From NCBI RefSeq assembly GCF_001189515.2, contig NZ_CP012069.2:744001-808000 (forward strand): a stretch of 64,000 nt of DNA, written 5' to 3'. Origin of the DNA: Olsenella sp. oral taxon 807 (GTDB lineage Bacteria; Actinomycetota; Coriobacteriia; Coriobacteriales; Atopobiaceae). A program made the translations under genes and the position numbers. Below, piece after piece: positions 44,474 through 53,781 of this stretch (positions within the stretch are counted from its first letter, which is position 1; each line of letters begins with the position of its first letter). The notes below the pieces were generated by a model. The model was not told the origin of the DNA. It saw only the letters and a list, made by a program, of their open reading frames with translations, and made no database searches.

Positions 44474-47209
44474 TTGGCAGAGATGGCTTTGCGAACTGGT
44501 GCCGGAAGCGATGAGGCAGGCACACCGGAAGACCCTGCGCGGCGCACGATTGCCGTCATCGATGGCAACTCGCTCATGCACCGTGCGTTTCACGCCATCC
44601 GCCAACCCATGAGCGCGCCCGACGGGCGAGCCACCAACGCGCTCTTCGGCTTCTTCAACATGTTCATCAAGCTCGTGGACTCGTTTGGCCCCGACGGCGT
44701 GATCTGCGCCTTCGACAAAGGCAAGCCGCAGGTACGCATAGACCTGCTGCCACAATACAAGGCCCAGCGCCCGCCCATGGACCCGGCTCTGCGCGAGCAG
44801 TTCCCCATGGTCAAGGATCTGCTGCGCGTGCTCGATGTGCCCGTCGTGGAGTGCGAGGGCTGGGAGGGTGATGACATCCTGGGCACACTCGCGCGCACGG
44901 GCGAGGAGGCGGGCTATGAGATGTATCTCTTCACGGGGGATCGCGACATGTACCAACTCGCGACCGAGCGCGTGAGGATCGTCTCGACCAAAAAGGGCGT
45001 CTCGGAGGTGAGCGTCATGACGCCCGAGAGCGTGGACGACCTCTACCACGGCATTACGCCCGGGCTCGTGCCGGACTTCTACGGCCTCAAGGGCGACTCG
45101 TCTGACAATATCCCCGGCGTCCCGGGGATCGGCCCCAAGAAGGCGTCGGCGCTCATCGTGCGCTACGGTAGCCTCGACGAGGTCATTGCCCATGCCGACG
45201 AGGTCAAGGGCAAGATGGGCGAGAACCTTCGTGCCCACGTCGAGGATGCCCTGCTCTCGCGCAAGGTGGCGACCATCCGCACGGATGCGCCGATCGACGT
45301 ACGCCTGGAGGACGCGAGGTTTCCGACCTTCGACGCCGCCGAGGTCACGAGGGCCTTTGGTGCCTTGGGCTTCACGGGCATCACAAGGCGGCTGGCCAAG
45401 CTGGCGGGAGGTGTGGGCGAGGTTGGAAGGACACAGGCGTCTGAGGCGGGGCCCAAGCTGCCCGAGGCGCTCTCTGGCGAGGAAGCGAAAGCCGCGCTTG
45501 CGAAGGCAATCTCGGAGGGGGAGTGGGTGGGGGCTGCCGTCGAGGGGCCGTCCGAGCGCAAGGGACAGGCCTCGCTCTTTGCCGAGTCGCTTCCGGCTTG
45601 CGTCTGGCTGGCGACGGCAGATGCACTCCTGCACCTTGAGGGCGTCCCTGCGGTGGAGGCCGTGACGTTGCTCGTGCGTGAGGGTAGGGTGGTATCGGCC
45701 AACGTGAAGGCACTTCTGCACGTCGCCTGTCCGGTCGACTCGGCGCAGGCCATGGCGATCGAGCCCCAAGACGTTGACCCCACCCGTATCTTTGACACGA
45801 GTGTGGCCGATTACCTGCGTGAGAGCGACCGAAGCTCCTATGAGCCCACAGCTCTCGCCGCTGAGCTCGTGGGTGCTGAGGCCGTTCTTGAGCCGACGGC
45901 CGAGCTGCCCCAGGCGGCGCTCGACTGCTGGCTTGCGCGCGAGCTGCGCGGGCCTCTTGAGGAGGCGCTCGAGGCTGAGGGCTGCGCGGAGCTCTTTCAC
46001 GGGCTCGAGATGTCGCTTCTGCCGGTGCTTATGCAGATGGAGCGCACGGGCCTTTCGATAGCCCCTGACGTCCTGCATGAGCAGGCCGTCGACTTGGGCA
46101 GGGAGATAGAGTCCATGGCCGCTCGGATCAAGGCCGAGGCGGGGGAGGACTTTAACCTCGACTCACCGCAGCAGCTCTCGCATATCCTCTTTGACGTGTG
46201 GGGGCTTCCCACCTTTGGCCTCAAGAAGACTAAGACGGGCTTCTACTCCACGAACGCCAAGACCCTCGATGACCTGGCAGCCAAGGATGCACGGGTGCAG
46301 GCGGTGCTCGACTATCGCGAGCGGACCAAGATCAAGAGCACCTACCTGGATGCGCTTCCGGCCGACATCAGGCAGGACGGCCGCATTCACACCACACTCA
46401 ACCAGACCGTCGCCGCGACGGGGCGCCTCTCGAGCTCTGATCCCAACCTGCAGAACATCCCCACCCGCTCCGAGCTGGGTCACCGGGTGCGCACGGCCTT
46501 CACGGTCCCTGCGGGGTGTGTGTTTCTTGCCTGCGACTACTCCCAGATTGAGCTGCGGCTCTTGGCCCACCTGTCTGCCGACGAGCACCTGGTTGCCGCC
46601 TTCAACTCCGGCGCTGACTTTCATCGCGCGACGGCGGCCCGCGTCTTCGGTGTGCCCGTCGAGGAGGTTACGCCGCAGCTCAGGAGTCGTGCCAAGGCCG
46701 TGAACTTTGGTATCGTCTATGGGCAGCAGGCCTATGGCCTCTCGACTTCGCTCAAGATCGGGCGTGGTGAGGCGCAGGAGATGATAGACCGCTACTTCGA
46801 GGCCTACCCGAGTGTTCGGGCCTACCTGGACGAGAGCGTCGAGCAGGCTCGCAAACTCGGCTACGCCATCACCATGTACGGCCGTCGGCGCTACACCAAG
46901 GACATTCACAGCCGCAACTTCCAGCTCAGGAGCTTCGCCGAGCGCACGGCCATGAACCACCCCATGCAGGGCAGCGCCGCAGACATCATCAAGATCGCGA
47001 TGATCCAGGTCGCCCAGCGCCTGCGTCAGGAGGGCCTGCGCTCTAAGATGGTGCTGCAGATCCACGATGAGCTGGACTTCGAGGTACCCGAGGATGAGAT
47101 CGAAACGCTTTCGGCACTCGTGAGGCAGACCATGGAGGGCGTCGTCGAGCTACGCGTGCCGCTTGTCGCGGACGTGAGCTATGGTGCCAACTGGGCAGAG
47201 GCCAAGTAG
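44474..47209 (+). CDS. polA: DNA polymerase I
   Basis: A 911-residue family A polymerase. The N-terminal 5'-3' exonuclease (flap) domain shows [42 protein letters not shown] and [11 protein letters not shown]. The middle 3'-5' exonuclease-like domain (about 340-480) lacks the DxE metal motif (it reads VGAAVEGPS), so proofreading is probably absent. The polymerase domain has [41 protein letters not shown] and [13 protein letters not shown] 44474 is preferred because GGGGGAGAGGG is correctly spaced; ATG 44483 is an alternative. rnhA overlaps its stop. Confidence 0.95.
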   Translation: MAEMALRTGAGSDEAGTPEDPARRTIAVIDGNSLMHRAFHAIRQPMSAPDGRATNALFGFFNMFIKLVDSFGPDGVICAFDKGKPQVRIDLLPQYKAQRPPMDPALREQFPMVKDLLRVLDVPVVECEGWEGDDILGTLARTGEEAGYEMYLFTGDRDMYQLATERVRIVSTKKGVSEVSVMTPESVDDLYHGITPGLVPDFYGLKGDSSDNIPGVPGIGPKKASALIVRYGSLDEVIAHADEVKGKMGENLRAHVEDALLSRKVATIRTDAPIDVRLEDARFPTFDAAEVTRAFGALGFTGITRRLAKLAGGVGEVGRTQASEAGPKLPEALSGEEAKAALAKAISEGEWVGAAVEGPSERKGQASLFAESLPACVWLATADALLHLEGVPAVEAVTLLVREGRVVSANVKALLHVACPVDSAQAMAIEPQDVDPTRIFDTSVADYLRESDRSSYEPTALAAELVGAEAVLEPTAELPQAALDCWLARELRGPLEEALEAEGCAELFHGLEMSLLPVLMQMERTGLSIAPDVLHEQAVDLGREIESMAARIKAEAGEDFNLDSPQQLSHILFDVWGLPTFGLKKTKTGFYSTNAKTLDDLAAKDARVQAVLDYRERTKIKSTYLDALPADIRQDGRIHTTLNQTVAATGRLSSSDPNLQNIPTRSELGHRVRTAFTVPAGCVFLACDYSQIELRLLAHLSADEHLVAAFNSGADFHRATAARVFGVPVEEVTPQLRSRAKAVNFGIVYGQQAYGLSTSLKIGRGEAQEMIDRYFEAYPSVRAYLDESVEQARKLGYAITMYGRRRYTKDIHSRNFQLRSFAERTAMNHPMQGSAADIIKIAMIQVAQRLRQEGLRSKMVLQIHDELDFEVPEDEIETLSALVRQTMEGVVELRVPLVADVSYGANWAEAK

Positions 47210-47790
47210 TGGCGGGGCAGGTGGCCGGCACGAGCTTCGACGAGTTCACGAGAGAACACCCTGACGCCATGACCCAGGGGCCTTCGGATGGCGATGGCTC
47301 GAGGCGCGCGCACGTGACCATCTGGACGGACGGCTCCTCGCGCGGCAATCCCGGACCCGGTGGCTATGGGGCGGTGCTCCGCTACACCGATCCCTCCGGT
47401 GCCGAGCACACAAAGGAGCTCAGCTGTGGCTATGCGAGGACTACGAACAACCGTATGGAGCTCATGGCCGCGATCAGGGCGCTCGAGTCGCTGAGACGTC
47501 CCTGTGAGGTGGAGCTTCACTCCGACTCGCAGTACGTCGTGAACGCCATGAGCAAGGGCTGGGTCTGGGGTTGGATCAAGAGGGGCTGGAAGACAGCAGG
47601 CAAGCAGCCAGTCAAGAACCCCGACCTCTGGAAGCGTCTGCTTGCGGCGGTGAGGCCCCATCACGTGACATGGCTCTGGGTCAGGGGCCATGCCGGCACG
47701 GACCTCAACGAGCGTTGCGACGAACTCGCGACCAATGCGGCAGACGGGCGTGCGGGTCCGATGGAGGTCGATGTGGGCTTTGATGGCTGA
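47209..47790 (+). CDS. rnhA: Ribonuclease HI
   Basis: This 193-residue enzyme cuts the RNA strand of RNA-DNA hybrids, for example during primer removal with PolA. Catalytic residues: Asp in [16 protein letters not shown], Glu in [10 protein letters not shown], Asp in [11 protein letters not shown] and Asp in ERCDELAT. About 35 N-terminal residues precede the domain. GTG 47209 overlaps the polA stop (TAGTG) and is favoured by coupling; ATG 47269 would remove the extension. Adjacent polA-rnhA makes functional sense. Confidence 0.94.
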   Translation: MAGQVAGTSFDEFTREHPDAMTQGPSDGDGSRRAHVTIWTDGSSRGNPGPGGYGAVLRYTDPSGAEHTKELSCGYARTTNNRMELMAAIRALESLRRPCEVELHSDSQYVVNAMSKGWVWGWIKRGWKTAGKQPVKNPDLWKRLLAAVRPHHVTWLWVRGHAGTDLNERCDELATNAADGRAGPMEVDVGFDG

Positions 47791-47864
47791 GTCGCCTCGC
47801 GGGTGCGGGTGCGTGTACCACAGTCATACTTGAAGGTGTGAGCGAGGCTTTTTGGAGGTAGAGC

Positions 47865-48242
47865 ATGAAACCCATCGATATCATCATCCTCTCGCTTGTC
47901 GCGGTTGCGGTCGTGCTTGGGATCAGGAGGATCATAGGCGTCATCTCGGGCAGGCGCAGCTGTTGCTCGGGGGACGTGAAGAGCTCGGCGAAGCGCTTCA
48001 GGCGGGTTAGGGTACAGGACACGGACGAAAGCCACTACCCCTATCGGACGGACCTGACCATTGCGGGTATGAGATGTGAGAATTGTGTGAAGAACGTTGA
48101 GGCGGCGCTGGACTCACTCTCGGGCACCTGGGCGACAGTCGATCTTGCGAGTCGAACGGCGCATGTGCGCTCCAAGAACCCCATCGATGATGCGGCGTGT
48201 CGCGACGTGGTGAGCCAAGCAGGCTATCGCGTCGTGACCTAG
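47865..48242 (+). CDS. Membrane-anchored heavy-metal-associated (HMA) domain protein
   Basis: A 125-residue protein. An N-terminal hydrophobic helix (about 3-20, IIILSLVAVAVVLGI) is followed by a short Cys-pair segment (RRSCCSGD) and an HMA fold with the metal-binding GMRCENCVKNVE (Cys-x-x-Cys) and a closing AGYRVVT. It resembles CopZ-type copper chaperones or the soluble domain of P-type ATPases, with an added anchor. No copper ATPase or CsoR gene is nearby. The start follows GGAGGTAGAGC. Confidence 0.8.
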   Translation: MKPIDIIILSLVAVAVVLGIRRIIGVISGRRSCCSGDVKSSAKRFRRVRVQDTDESHYPYRTDLTIAGMRCENCVKNVEAALDSLSGTWATVDLASRTAHVRSKNPIDDAACRDVVSQAGYRVVT

Positions 48243-48584
48243 ACGCTCTGCGGTCAGAACCGTGAGGAGGCAGGCGTCATCGTCGGTGACGCCGAGTGTT
48301 GTGCGGTGCGGTCTCTCTTGGTTTGTCCCTTCCCGGCACAGGTCCCATTGCTGTCTCTGGATGCCGATTTGCCAAGGACGAGGATCCGCATGTAACGCCT
48401 GTGGGGCTATAGGTATAGTCTGAGTTGCGGGATGTAGAAAGTGTGGGAATAGTTTAATATGTCTTACAGCAGCTGGCATATGAGAAAGCACTCAACCAGC
48501 TGACCAATCGGTATGGTAAGGCATTGGTCGCCAGCGTGCGGGACGTCGATGTCCTGCGCTGGCACCCAAAGAAGGGATTGTCCC
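48243..48584. promoter_or_regulatory. Leader region of the iron-type ABC importer with two inverted repeats
   Basis: ACCAAT/ATTGGT (48503-48528) and a stronger stem at 48531-48562 (arms CCAGCG...GGGAC and GTCCTGCGCTGG, with a two-base bulge) lie just ahead of the ribosome site GAAGGGA. An AT-rich patch at about 48440-48465 (AGTTTAATATGTC) may hold the promoter. No clear Fur, IdeR or cobalamin-riboswitch consensus is visible. Confidence 0.4.
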
Positions 48585-49625
48585 ATGAAGCTCTCTCGCA
48601 GAATGTTTGTTCTTGACTCGGCTGCCATGTTTGCCGGCGCGCTGGGCACCACCCTATTGTCCGCTTGCTCCAATGGAGTGCAGCAGGATAACTCGACACA
48701 GGGTTCCGCTACCGATGGGGCTTTCTCCGTAACGATTGACCATGCCTTCGGCTCCACCACGATCACATCCATGCCATCGCGGGTCGTTACGCTGGCATGG
48801 AACAACCATGAGCCCATTCTTGCCCTGGGCATTACCCCGGTGGGCATCTCTGCAGCGAACTTTGGTGTTGCGCATGGCGAGAAGATGCTCCCGTGGACGA
48901 AAGAGGCCTTCCAAAAACTTGGCGTCGATACCCCGACCGTATTCGATGACACCGACGGTATCGATTTCGAGGCGGTGAGTGACACGGCACCAGACGTGAT
49001 CCTCTGTCCCTACTCGGGCTATACCCAGGCAGACTACGACAAGCTGAGCCAGATCGCCCCCACCGTCGCCTACCCCCAGAAGGCGTGGTCCTGCCTTTGG
49101 CGTGAGCAAACGCGCATCGAGGCAAGGGCGCTTGGCAAGGAGGAGGAGGCCGAGAGACTCATTGCTGATCTTGAGGACCTGATGAGGCAGAAGGCGTCTC
49201 AGAGCAGGATCGCGGGTCAGGCTGCAGCGTTCCTCAACATCTCGCCCACCGACATGGGAACGGTCTACGTGTACCTGCCCAGCGATCCGAGGGGAGCCTA
49301 TCTCGCTGACCTCGGCTTTAAGACCCCAGAGAGCGTGACTGCCCTTGCGAGCAGCGAGGACAGCTTCGCGGCGACGCTCTCCGCCGAGCAGGCCGATCGT
49401 CTCAATGACGTTGATATTGCTGTTACCTATGGCGATGAGGCCTTCCTGGCACAGCTTCAGGCTGACCCACTCCTTGGCAGGCTGCCTTGTATCCAACACG
49501 GGGCAGTCGCCCTGCTCAAGGGGGATGAGCCACTCGCGGCATCCTGCACTCCCGGACCGCTCTCCATTCCCGCAACGATTGACCAGTACCTCGACGTGTT
49601 GTCGAGCGCACTCGAGAGGGCATAG
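48585..49625 (+). CDS. Iron-siderophore/heme-type ABC transporter substrate-binding lipoprotein
   Basis: A 346-residue exported solute-binding protein. The N-terminus reads MKLSRRMFVL...LLSACSN, with a lipobox Cys near residue 26 and an SRRxF motif that could use the Tat route. The mature part has the class III fold typical of FepB/BtuF proteins (RVVTLAWNNHEPILALG, PDVILCPYSGYTQADYDKLS, long central helix). The four-gene set SBP-permease-permease-ATPase (48585-52545) is complete and closely spaced. Substrate (ferric siderophore, heme or cobalamin) cannot be fixed from sequence. Confidence 0.9.
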   Translation: MKLSRRMFVLDSAAMFAGALGTTLLSACSNGVQQDNSTQGSATDGAFSVTIDHAFGSTTITSMPSRVVTLAWNNHEPILALGITPVGISAANFGVAHGEKMLPWTKEAFQKLGVDTPTVFDDTDGIDFEAVSDTAPDVILCPYSGYTQADYDKLSQIAPTVAYPQKAWSCLWREQTRIEARALGKEEEAERLIADLEDLMRQKASQSRIAGQAAAFLNISPTDMGTVYVYLPSDPRGAYLADLGFKTPESVTALASSEDSFAATLSAEQADRLNDVDIAVTYGDEAFLAQLQADPLLGRLPCIQHGAVALLKGDEPLAASCTPGPLSIPATIDQYLDVLSSALERA

Positions 49626-49628
49626 CCG

Positions 49629-50660
49629 ATGCACCCGTGCAAACATCCTCTTGGGGGCGCTGTCATCCTGGTGGTCCTCCTTATGTTTGTGGGTGCCGTG
49701 TCCCTGTCCCAAGGGGCACGGATCGTTCCTGTCGGTGAGGTGGTGGACATCTTGCGCGGTGTGCCCGTAGCCGATGACTTTTCTACGGCGGTGGTGCTCG
49801 AACGAGTACCTCGTCTCATGTTCTGCCTGCTTGCGGGTGCCGCATTGGGCGTGAGTGGCCTGCTCATGCAAATGGTCACACGCAACCCCATCGCAGATCC
49901 CTCTATCCTGGGCGTGAACTCGGGTGCGTCGCTGGCCGTGGTGTGTGGCATCGCGTTTCTGGGCATCACCACGGCACCGCAGTACCTGGTTCTTGCGACG
50001 CTGGGCGCCGCCGTCACGACCTTCCTCGTGTTCGGTATAGGTTCCGTGGGAGGGACCACCCCACTCAAACTGGCCCTTGCTGGCACAGCGGTCTCGGTGG
50101 CACTCAGCTCGCTTGTGAGCATCATCGTGATGCCGCGCTCCAACGTAATGGACACGTTTCGGTTCTGGCAGATGGGCAGCGTCTCGGGCGCCAGCTGGGA
50201 ATCGCTTGCGATTCTTTGGCCCGTGTGTGTGGTGGGCATGCTGCTGTCTCTTGCCTGCTCGTCGGCGCTGGAGGTCCTTGCCCTGGGAGATGAAGCCGCC
50301 GTGGGGCTTGGCGCCAAGCCTAGCCTGGTGCGCCTGGTGGCCTCTGCTGCCGCAGTACTCCTGTGCGGTGCGACCACGGCGCTTGCTGGCCCCATCGGCT
50401 TTGTCGGTCTCATGGCCCCGCACGTGGTGAGGCTTGTTTGGAACGGCGGCATGCGTTGGCAGCTCGTGCTCTCGGCGCTGGCCGGTGCGCTCGTGCTTAC
50501 ACTATCCGATGCCATTGGCAAGACTGTCCTAGCACCTAGCGAACTCGAGGTGGGTGTCGTGACGGCTGCCGTGGGCGCTCCCGTCTTCATTGTCGTGGCC
50601 ATCGTGGCCAGTTCTCGTCCCAGCCAGACAGTTACCCGACAGGGAGGTGAGTCTTCATGA
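49629..50660 (+). CDS. FecCD-family ABC importer permease (first)
   Basis: This 343-residue inner-membrane protein has about nine to ten hydrophobic helices. FecCD hallmarks: RVPRLMFCLLAGAALGVSGL, NPIADPSILGVNSGASLAVV, and the cytoplasmic EAA-like GPIGFVGLMAPHVVRL loop near residue 255 that docks to the ATPase. It starts 4 bp after the binding-protein stop and overlaps the second permease by 4 bp. It probably forms a heterodimer with it. Confidence 0.93.
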   Translation: MHPCKHPLGGAVILVVLLMFVGAVSLSQGARIVPVGEVVDILRGVPVADDFSTAVVLERVPRLMFCLLAGAALGVSGLLMQMVTRNPIADPSILGVNSGASLAVVCGIAFLGITTAPQYLVLATLGAAVTTFLVFGIGSVGGTTPLKLALAGTAVSVALSSLVSIIVMPRSNVMDTFRFWQMGSVSGASWESLAILWPVCVVGMLLSLACSSALEVLALGDEAAVGLGAKPSLVRLVASAAAVLLCGATTALAGPIGFVGLMAPHVVRLVWNGGMRWQLVLSALAGALVLTLSDAIGKTVLAPSELEVGVVTAAVGAPVFIVVAIVASSRPSQTVTRQGGESS

Positions 50661-51682
50661 CGATGACACAGGAGCTCGTCGCCCGCTCGATTGTGCAGAG
50701 CAAGAGGCGCGTGCGCGCAGCCACCCTTGCCCTTGTTGCCCTCGTGGTGCTGCTGGTGGCACTCGAGCTGTGTCTGGGTTCGACAAACTACGACATCCCC
50801 ACCGTGGCCTCGGTGCTCGTAGGACATAACGTGCGCGGTGCGACCTATGCCATCTGGCAGGTGAGGGTGCCGCGCATTATCGCGGCCGTCTTGGCAGGTA
50901 TCGCGTTTGGCATAGGAGGCAACACGTTTCAGACGGTGCTTGGAAATCCCCTCGCAAGCCCGGATGTCATCGGCATCTCGTCCGGTGCGAGCACAGTCGC
51001 CGTCATCGCCATCATGGTGTTTGGTCTTGGCGTGCGTGAGGTCTCGCCCGTGGCCCTTGTTGGGGGTATCTGCATCTCTCTTGCGATCTTCGGCCTGTCG
51101 CAGCTTGGAGGGTTCTCAGAGGGCAAGTTGGTCCTCATAGGCCTTGGCACGCAGGCGCTTATGCGCGCCGTCACATCTGCGGTGCTTCTGTATGGTGCCG
51201 AGTACGACGTGCCCACGGCCCTACGTTGGCTGTCGGGTAGCCTGTCAGGCATGGATCTTGGCGATGTGGCGCCCCTGGTGCTCGTGCTGCCAGTGGCTCC
51301 CGTGGTCCTTGTCCTTGGTCGCGACCTCGAGACACTGGTGCTAGGACAGGACGCTGCCCAGACGCTTGGTGTGAGGGTCTCGCTCTCAAGAGCCGTGCTG
51401 CTCTTGGGCAGCGTGGCCATGATAGGTATAGCTACGTCGGTCACAGGTCCTGTCGCTTGCGTGATGCTCCTGGCGGGTCCCATTGCCACGCGTCTTGTAG
51501 GGGAGAAGAGCCGTGCGACCATGGCTGCCGCCATGGTCGCCATCGCGCTCATGCTTTTGGCGGACCTCGTGGGTCATAACCTCTTGGGTACGCGCTTCCC
51601 GGTGGGCGTGGTGACGGGTATTCTAGGAGCTCCGTACTTGCTGTGGCTGTTGATGAGGGAAGGTGGGGTGAGCAGGACATGA
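50657..51682 (+). CDS. FecCD-family ABC importer permease (second)
   Basis: The 341-residue partner permease. RVPRIIAAVLAGIAFGIGGN, NPLASPDVIGISSGAS and a GPVACVMLLAGPIATRL docking loop replace the corresponding motifs of the first permease. The docking loop lacks the usual GFVGL-x-x-PH and reads ACVMLLAGPI, which is less common. The start ATGA overlaps the upstream stop, and its own stop overlaps the ATPase start. Confidence 0.93.
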   Translation: MTMTQELVARSIVQSKRRVRAATLALVALVVLLVALELCLGSTNYDIPTVASVLVGHNVRGATYAIWQVRVPRIIAAVLAGIAFGIGGNTFQTVLGNPLASPDVIGISSGASTVAVIAIMVFGLGVREVSPVALVGGICISLAIFGLSQLGGFSEGKLVLIGLGTQALMRAVTSAVLLYGAEYDVPTALRWLSGSLSGMDLGDVAPLVLVLPVAPVVLVLGRDLETLVLGQDAAQTLGVRVSLSRAVLLLGSVAMIGIATSVTGPVACVMLLAGPIATRLVGEKSRATMAAAMVAIALMLLADLVGHNLLGTRFPVGVVTGILGAPYLLWLLMREGGVSRT

Positions 51683-52545
51683 GCCAACGCGGCGAACGAC
51701 CTGCGTCGGTTGGGGGTACGGGTCGCACCACAGTAGGGGTCGGGTACGACCATGAACTTGCGGGGTGTGGGCTCTCGTGTGGCTATGGGGGCCGGCCCGT
51801 CGTTAACAAGGTGAACCTGAGCTTGCCCAAGGGCAAGGTGTCCGTCATCATTGGCGGCAATGGTTGCGGCAAGTCTACGCTGCTCAAGACGCTTGCACGT
51901 CTTCTTGATCCTGTGGGGGGATCTGTGGTGCTCGATGGCAGGGACGTGCATCGCATGCCCACCAAGGAGCTTGCCCGCACGCTTGGCTTGCTGCCTCAGT
52001 CGCCCTTGGTGCCCGAGGGCATCCATGTGAGTGACCTCGTGGCGCGGGGACGCTATCCGCATCGCTCGCTCCTGCAGCCTCTGCAGGATGAGGACCTGCG
52101 CATCATCGCCGAGTCGCTTGACATGGTGGGTATCGCAAGTCTGGCGGATCGCCCGGTGGATGAACTTTCGGGAGGCCAGCGTCAGCGCGTGTGGATTGCG
52201 ATGGCGCTGGCTCAGCAGACGGATATCTTGCTCTTGGACGAACCGACCACCTACCTCGATGTTGCCTACCAGCTTGATATCCTCGACACGCTTGAGCAAA
52301 TCAACCGCGAGCGGGGTGTGACCATCGCCATGGTGCTGCATGACATCAACATGGCGGCTCGCTACGCGGACCATATGTATGCCCTTGCGGGTGGCAGTAT
52401 CGTGGCCGAGGGGACTCCGTGCGAGGTTGTGACGCCATCGGTGCTTGCCAAGGTGTTCGGTTTGGAATGCGTTGTCATCGACGATCCCGTCTCGCACACG
52501 CCACTCATGGTTCCCACGATTCGGGTGACTGCCACCGTCGCCTGA
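51679..52545 (+). CDS. Iron-siderophore-type ABC importer ATPase
   Basis: A 288-residue FepC/FhuC-like ATPase. Walker A GGNGCGKST (about 66-74), Q-loop LLPQSP, signature LSGGQRQRV, Walker B ILLLDEPTTYLD and H-loop LHDINMAARYADH. The D-loop and helical region are typical of the iron-chelate importer class. It overlaps the second permease by ATGA and ends the operon. About 35 N-terminal residues precede the domain; a later start is possible but not supported by a better ribosome site. Confidence 0.93.
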   Translation: MSQRGERPASVGGTGRTTVGVGYDHELAGCGLSCGYGGRPVVNKVNLSLPKGKVSVIIGGNGCGKSTLLKTLARLLDPVGGSVVLDGRDVHRMPTKELARTLGLLPQSPLVPEGIHVSDLVARGRYPHRSLLQPLQDEDLRIIAESLDMVGIASLADRPVDELSGGQRQRVWIAMALAQQTDILLLDEPTTYLDVAYQLDILDTLEQINRERGVTIAMVLHDINMAARYADHMYALAGGSIVAEGTPCEVVTPSVLAKVFGLECVVIDDPVSHTPLMVPTIRVTATVA

Positions 52546-52667
52546 TGGTAGTCACCGGAGCTGCCCATGTGCCCACCGGCTGACCTAGGTGCGCCCCGGC
52601 CACCTGCAACGGGCTGCGTGTCGGGCAAGACGAAGCTGGATGGGGGTGTTTGGCCTCGGTCCAGCTG

Positions 52668-53402
52668 TCATGCCCGTGCGTCGAGCGTTGCGATAAGCTC
52701 GGGCAGCCTTGAGGCCAGCTCTATGAGGCTACCCCTGAAGACGCCCTTCTTTGGCCTACCGTGTCCCACGTACGCGACGGGCATCCCTATGCTGGGCCTC
52801 GGAAAGTCGCTCCCGGCGTCGTTTCCCACCATCAGGCACTCGCTTGCCGCACAGCCCAGCTGCGCCGCGAACTCCTCGAAGTAAAGGGCGTTGGGCTTGG
52901 TCCGCCTGGCGTTGCCGACGTGCGAGACGTCTGCGAATCCGCTCGGGTCGAGTTCACCCCAGGTCATGCGCACCTTGTCCACGGCAAGCGAGACGACGGG
53001 GTTGGTGGCAAGGGCAACCGTCAGGCCGAGTTCCCGCGCCGCCTCGATGACCTCGTGGGATCCCGGCCGTGGACCCGCTTGCACGAGTCCGCCTTTGAAC
53101 CTCTCGATATAGCAGCTGTCGTAGTACTGCATCACCTCTGCCAGCGGCTCCAGGCCAAACGGGCGTCTTAGGCGCCGCTCCACCACACGATGGAAGAGCT
53201 CCTCGTTAAAGAGCGCGTCTGTGCGCTTTGTGCTGCACATGGCTAGGTAAGCGGCTATGATGGCAGAGGAGGCGAACGGCGGGGCAACGCGCAGGACGCG
53301 CGAGAGGATGCGCGCCTGGCCCGCCATGTAGCGCGCCATGAAGGCGGCGAGGTTGATGTCGATGAGCGTGTTGTCGAGATCGAACAGCACCGCCTTGATC
53401 AT
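52668..53402 (-). CDS. HAD-superfamily hydrolase
   Basis: A 244-residue cytoplasmic phosphatase-like protein. Motif I AVLFDLDNTLID (nucleophile Asp and acid Asp), motif II LATNPV (Thr), motif III KP in RRTKPNALYFEE, motif IV MVGNDAGSDF. A helical cap lies between I and II. GGGAGGAGG sits just before the ATG at 53402; the open frame upstream is not part of the protein. Substrate unknown; the gene is monocistronic and convergent with the importer operon. Confidence 0.9.
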   Translation of the reverse strand: MIKAVLFDLDNTLIDINLAAFMARYMAGQARILSRVLRVAPPFASSAIIAAYLAMCSTKRTDALFNEELFHRVVERRLRRPFGLEPLAEVMQYYDSCYIERFKGGLVQAGPRPGSHEVIEAARELGLTVALATNPVVSLAVDKVRMTWGELDPSGFADVSHVGNARRTKPNALYFEEFAAQLGCAASECLMVGNDAGSDFPRPSIGMPVAYVGHGRPKKGVFRGSLIELASRLPELIATLDARA

Positions 53403-53781
53403 CTGGTTTCCTCCTCCCGCATGGCCCCATGATTTTGTCTCGGCTCGTATTGTACAGGCCCGTTGCGGTGCGGGTGGGAGAGGTAGCACACTGGCAGCGA
53501 GAAACCAGACAGAAGGTCGAGTCACACCACAGGCGCTTCTTGGCGAAGGGGCTTCAAGGTTTTGGTTACTGCGCGCCAATGAGTCTTAAAAAAACATACG
53601 CGTTTTTGGCGTGACTCTTGAAATTACAGCTACACAAAAGGTATGCTACATTTTGCATGGGAGCGCTGCCATGCAACTGTATCTGTCGGCCCCCGAGAGC
53701 ATGTAAGTTTCCAATTGCGCGCCGAGCGCCCTAGGCAGCGATCATGTAGATCGGGGCCCCGCTTCCGAAAGGGGTCCACCT
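53403..53781. promoter_or_regulatory. rpsA upstream region with a candidate promoter at 53618-53647
   Basis: TTGAAA (53618-53623) and TATGCT (53642-53647) are spaced 18 bp, a good sigma-70-type pair. The stretch is markedly more AT-rich than its surroundings, as expected for a strong promoter of a ribosomal gene. About 130 nt of leader follow before the TTG start and could hold an S1 autoregulatory structure; I cannot define one. Confidence 0.6.

Noticed and set aside
48654-50423. 589-residue minus-strand ORF over the importer operon
   Set aside because: It is His/Arg-rich without motifs and antisense to a binding protein and a FecCD permease that are both complete.
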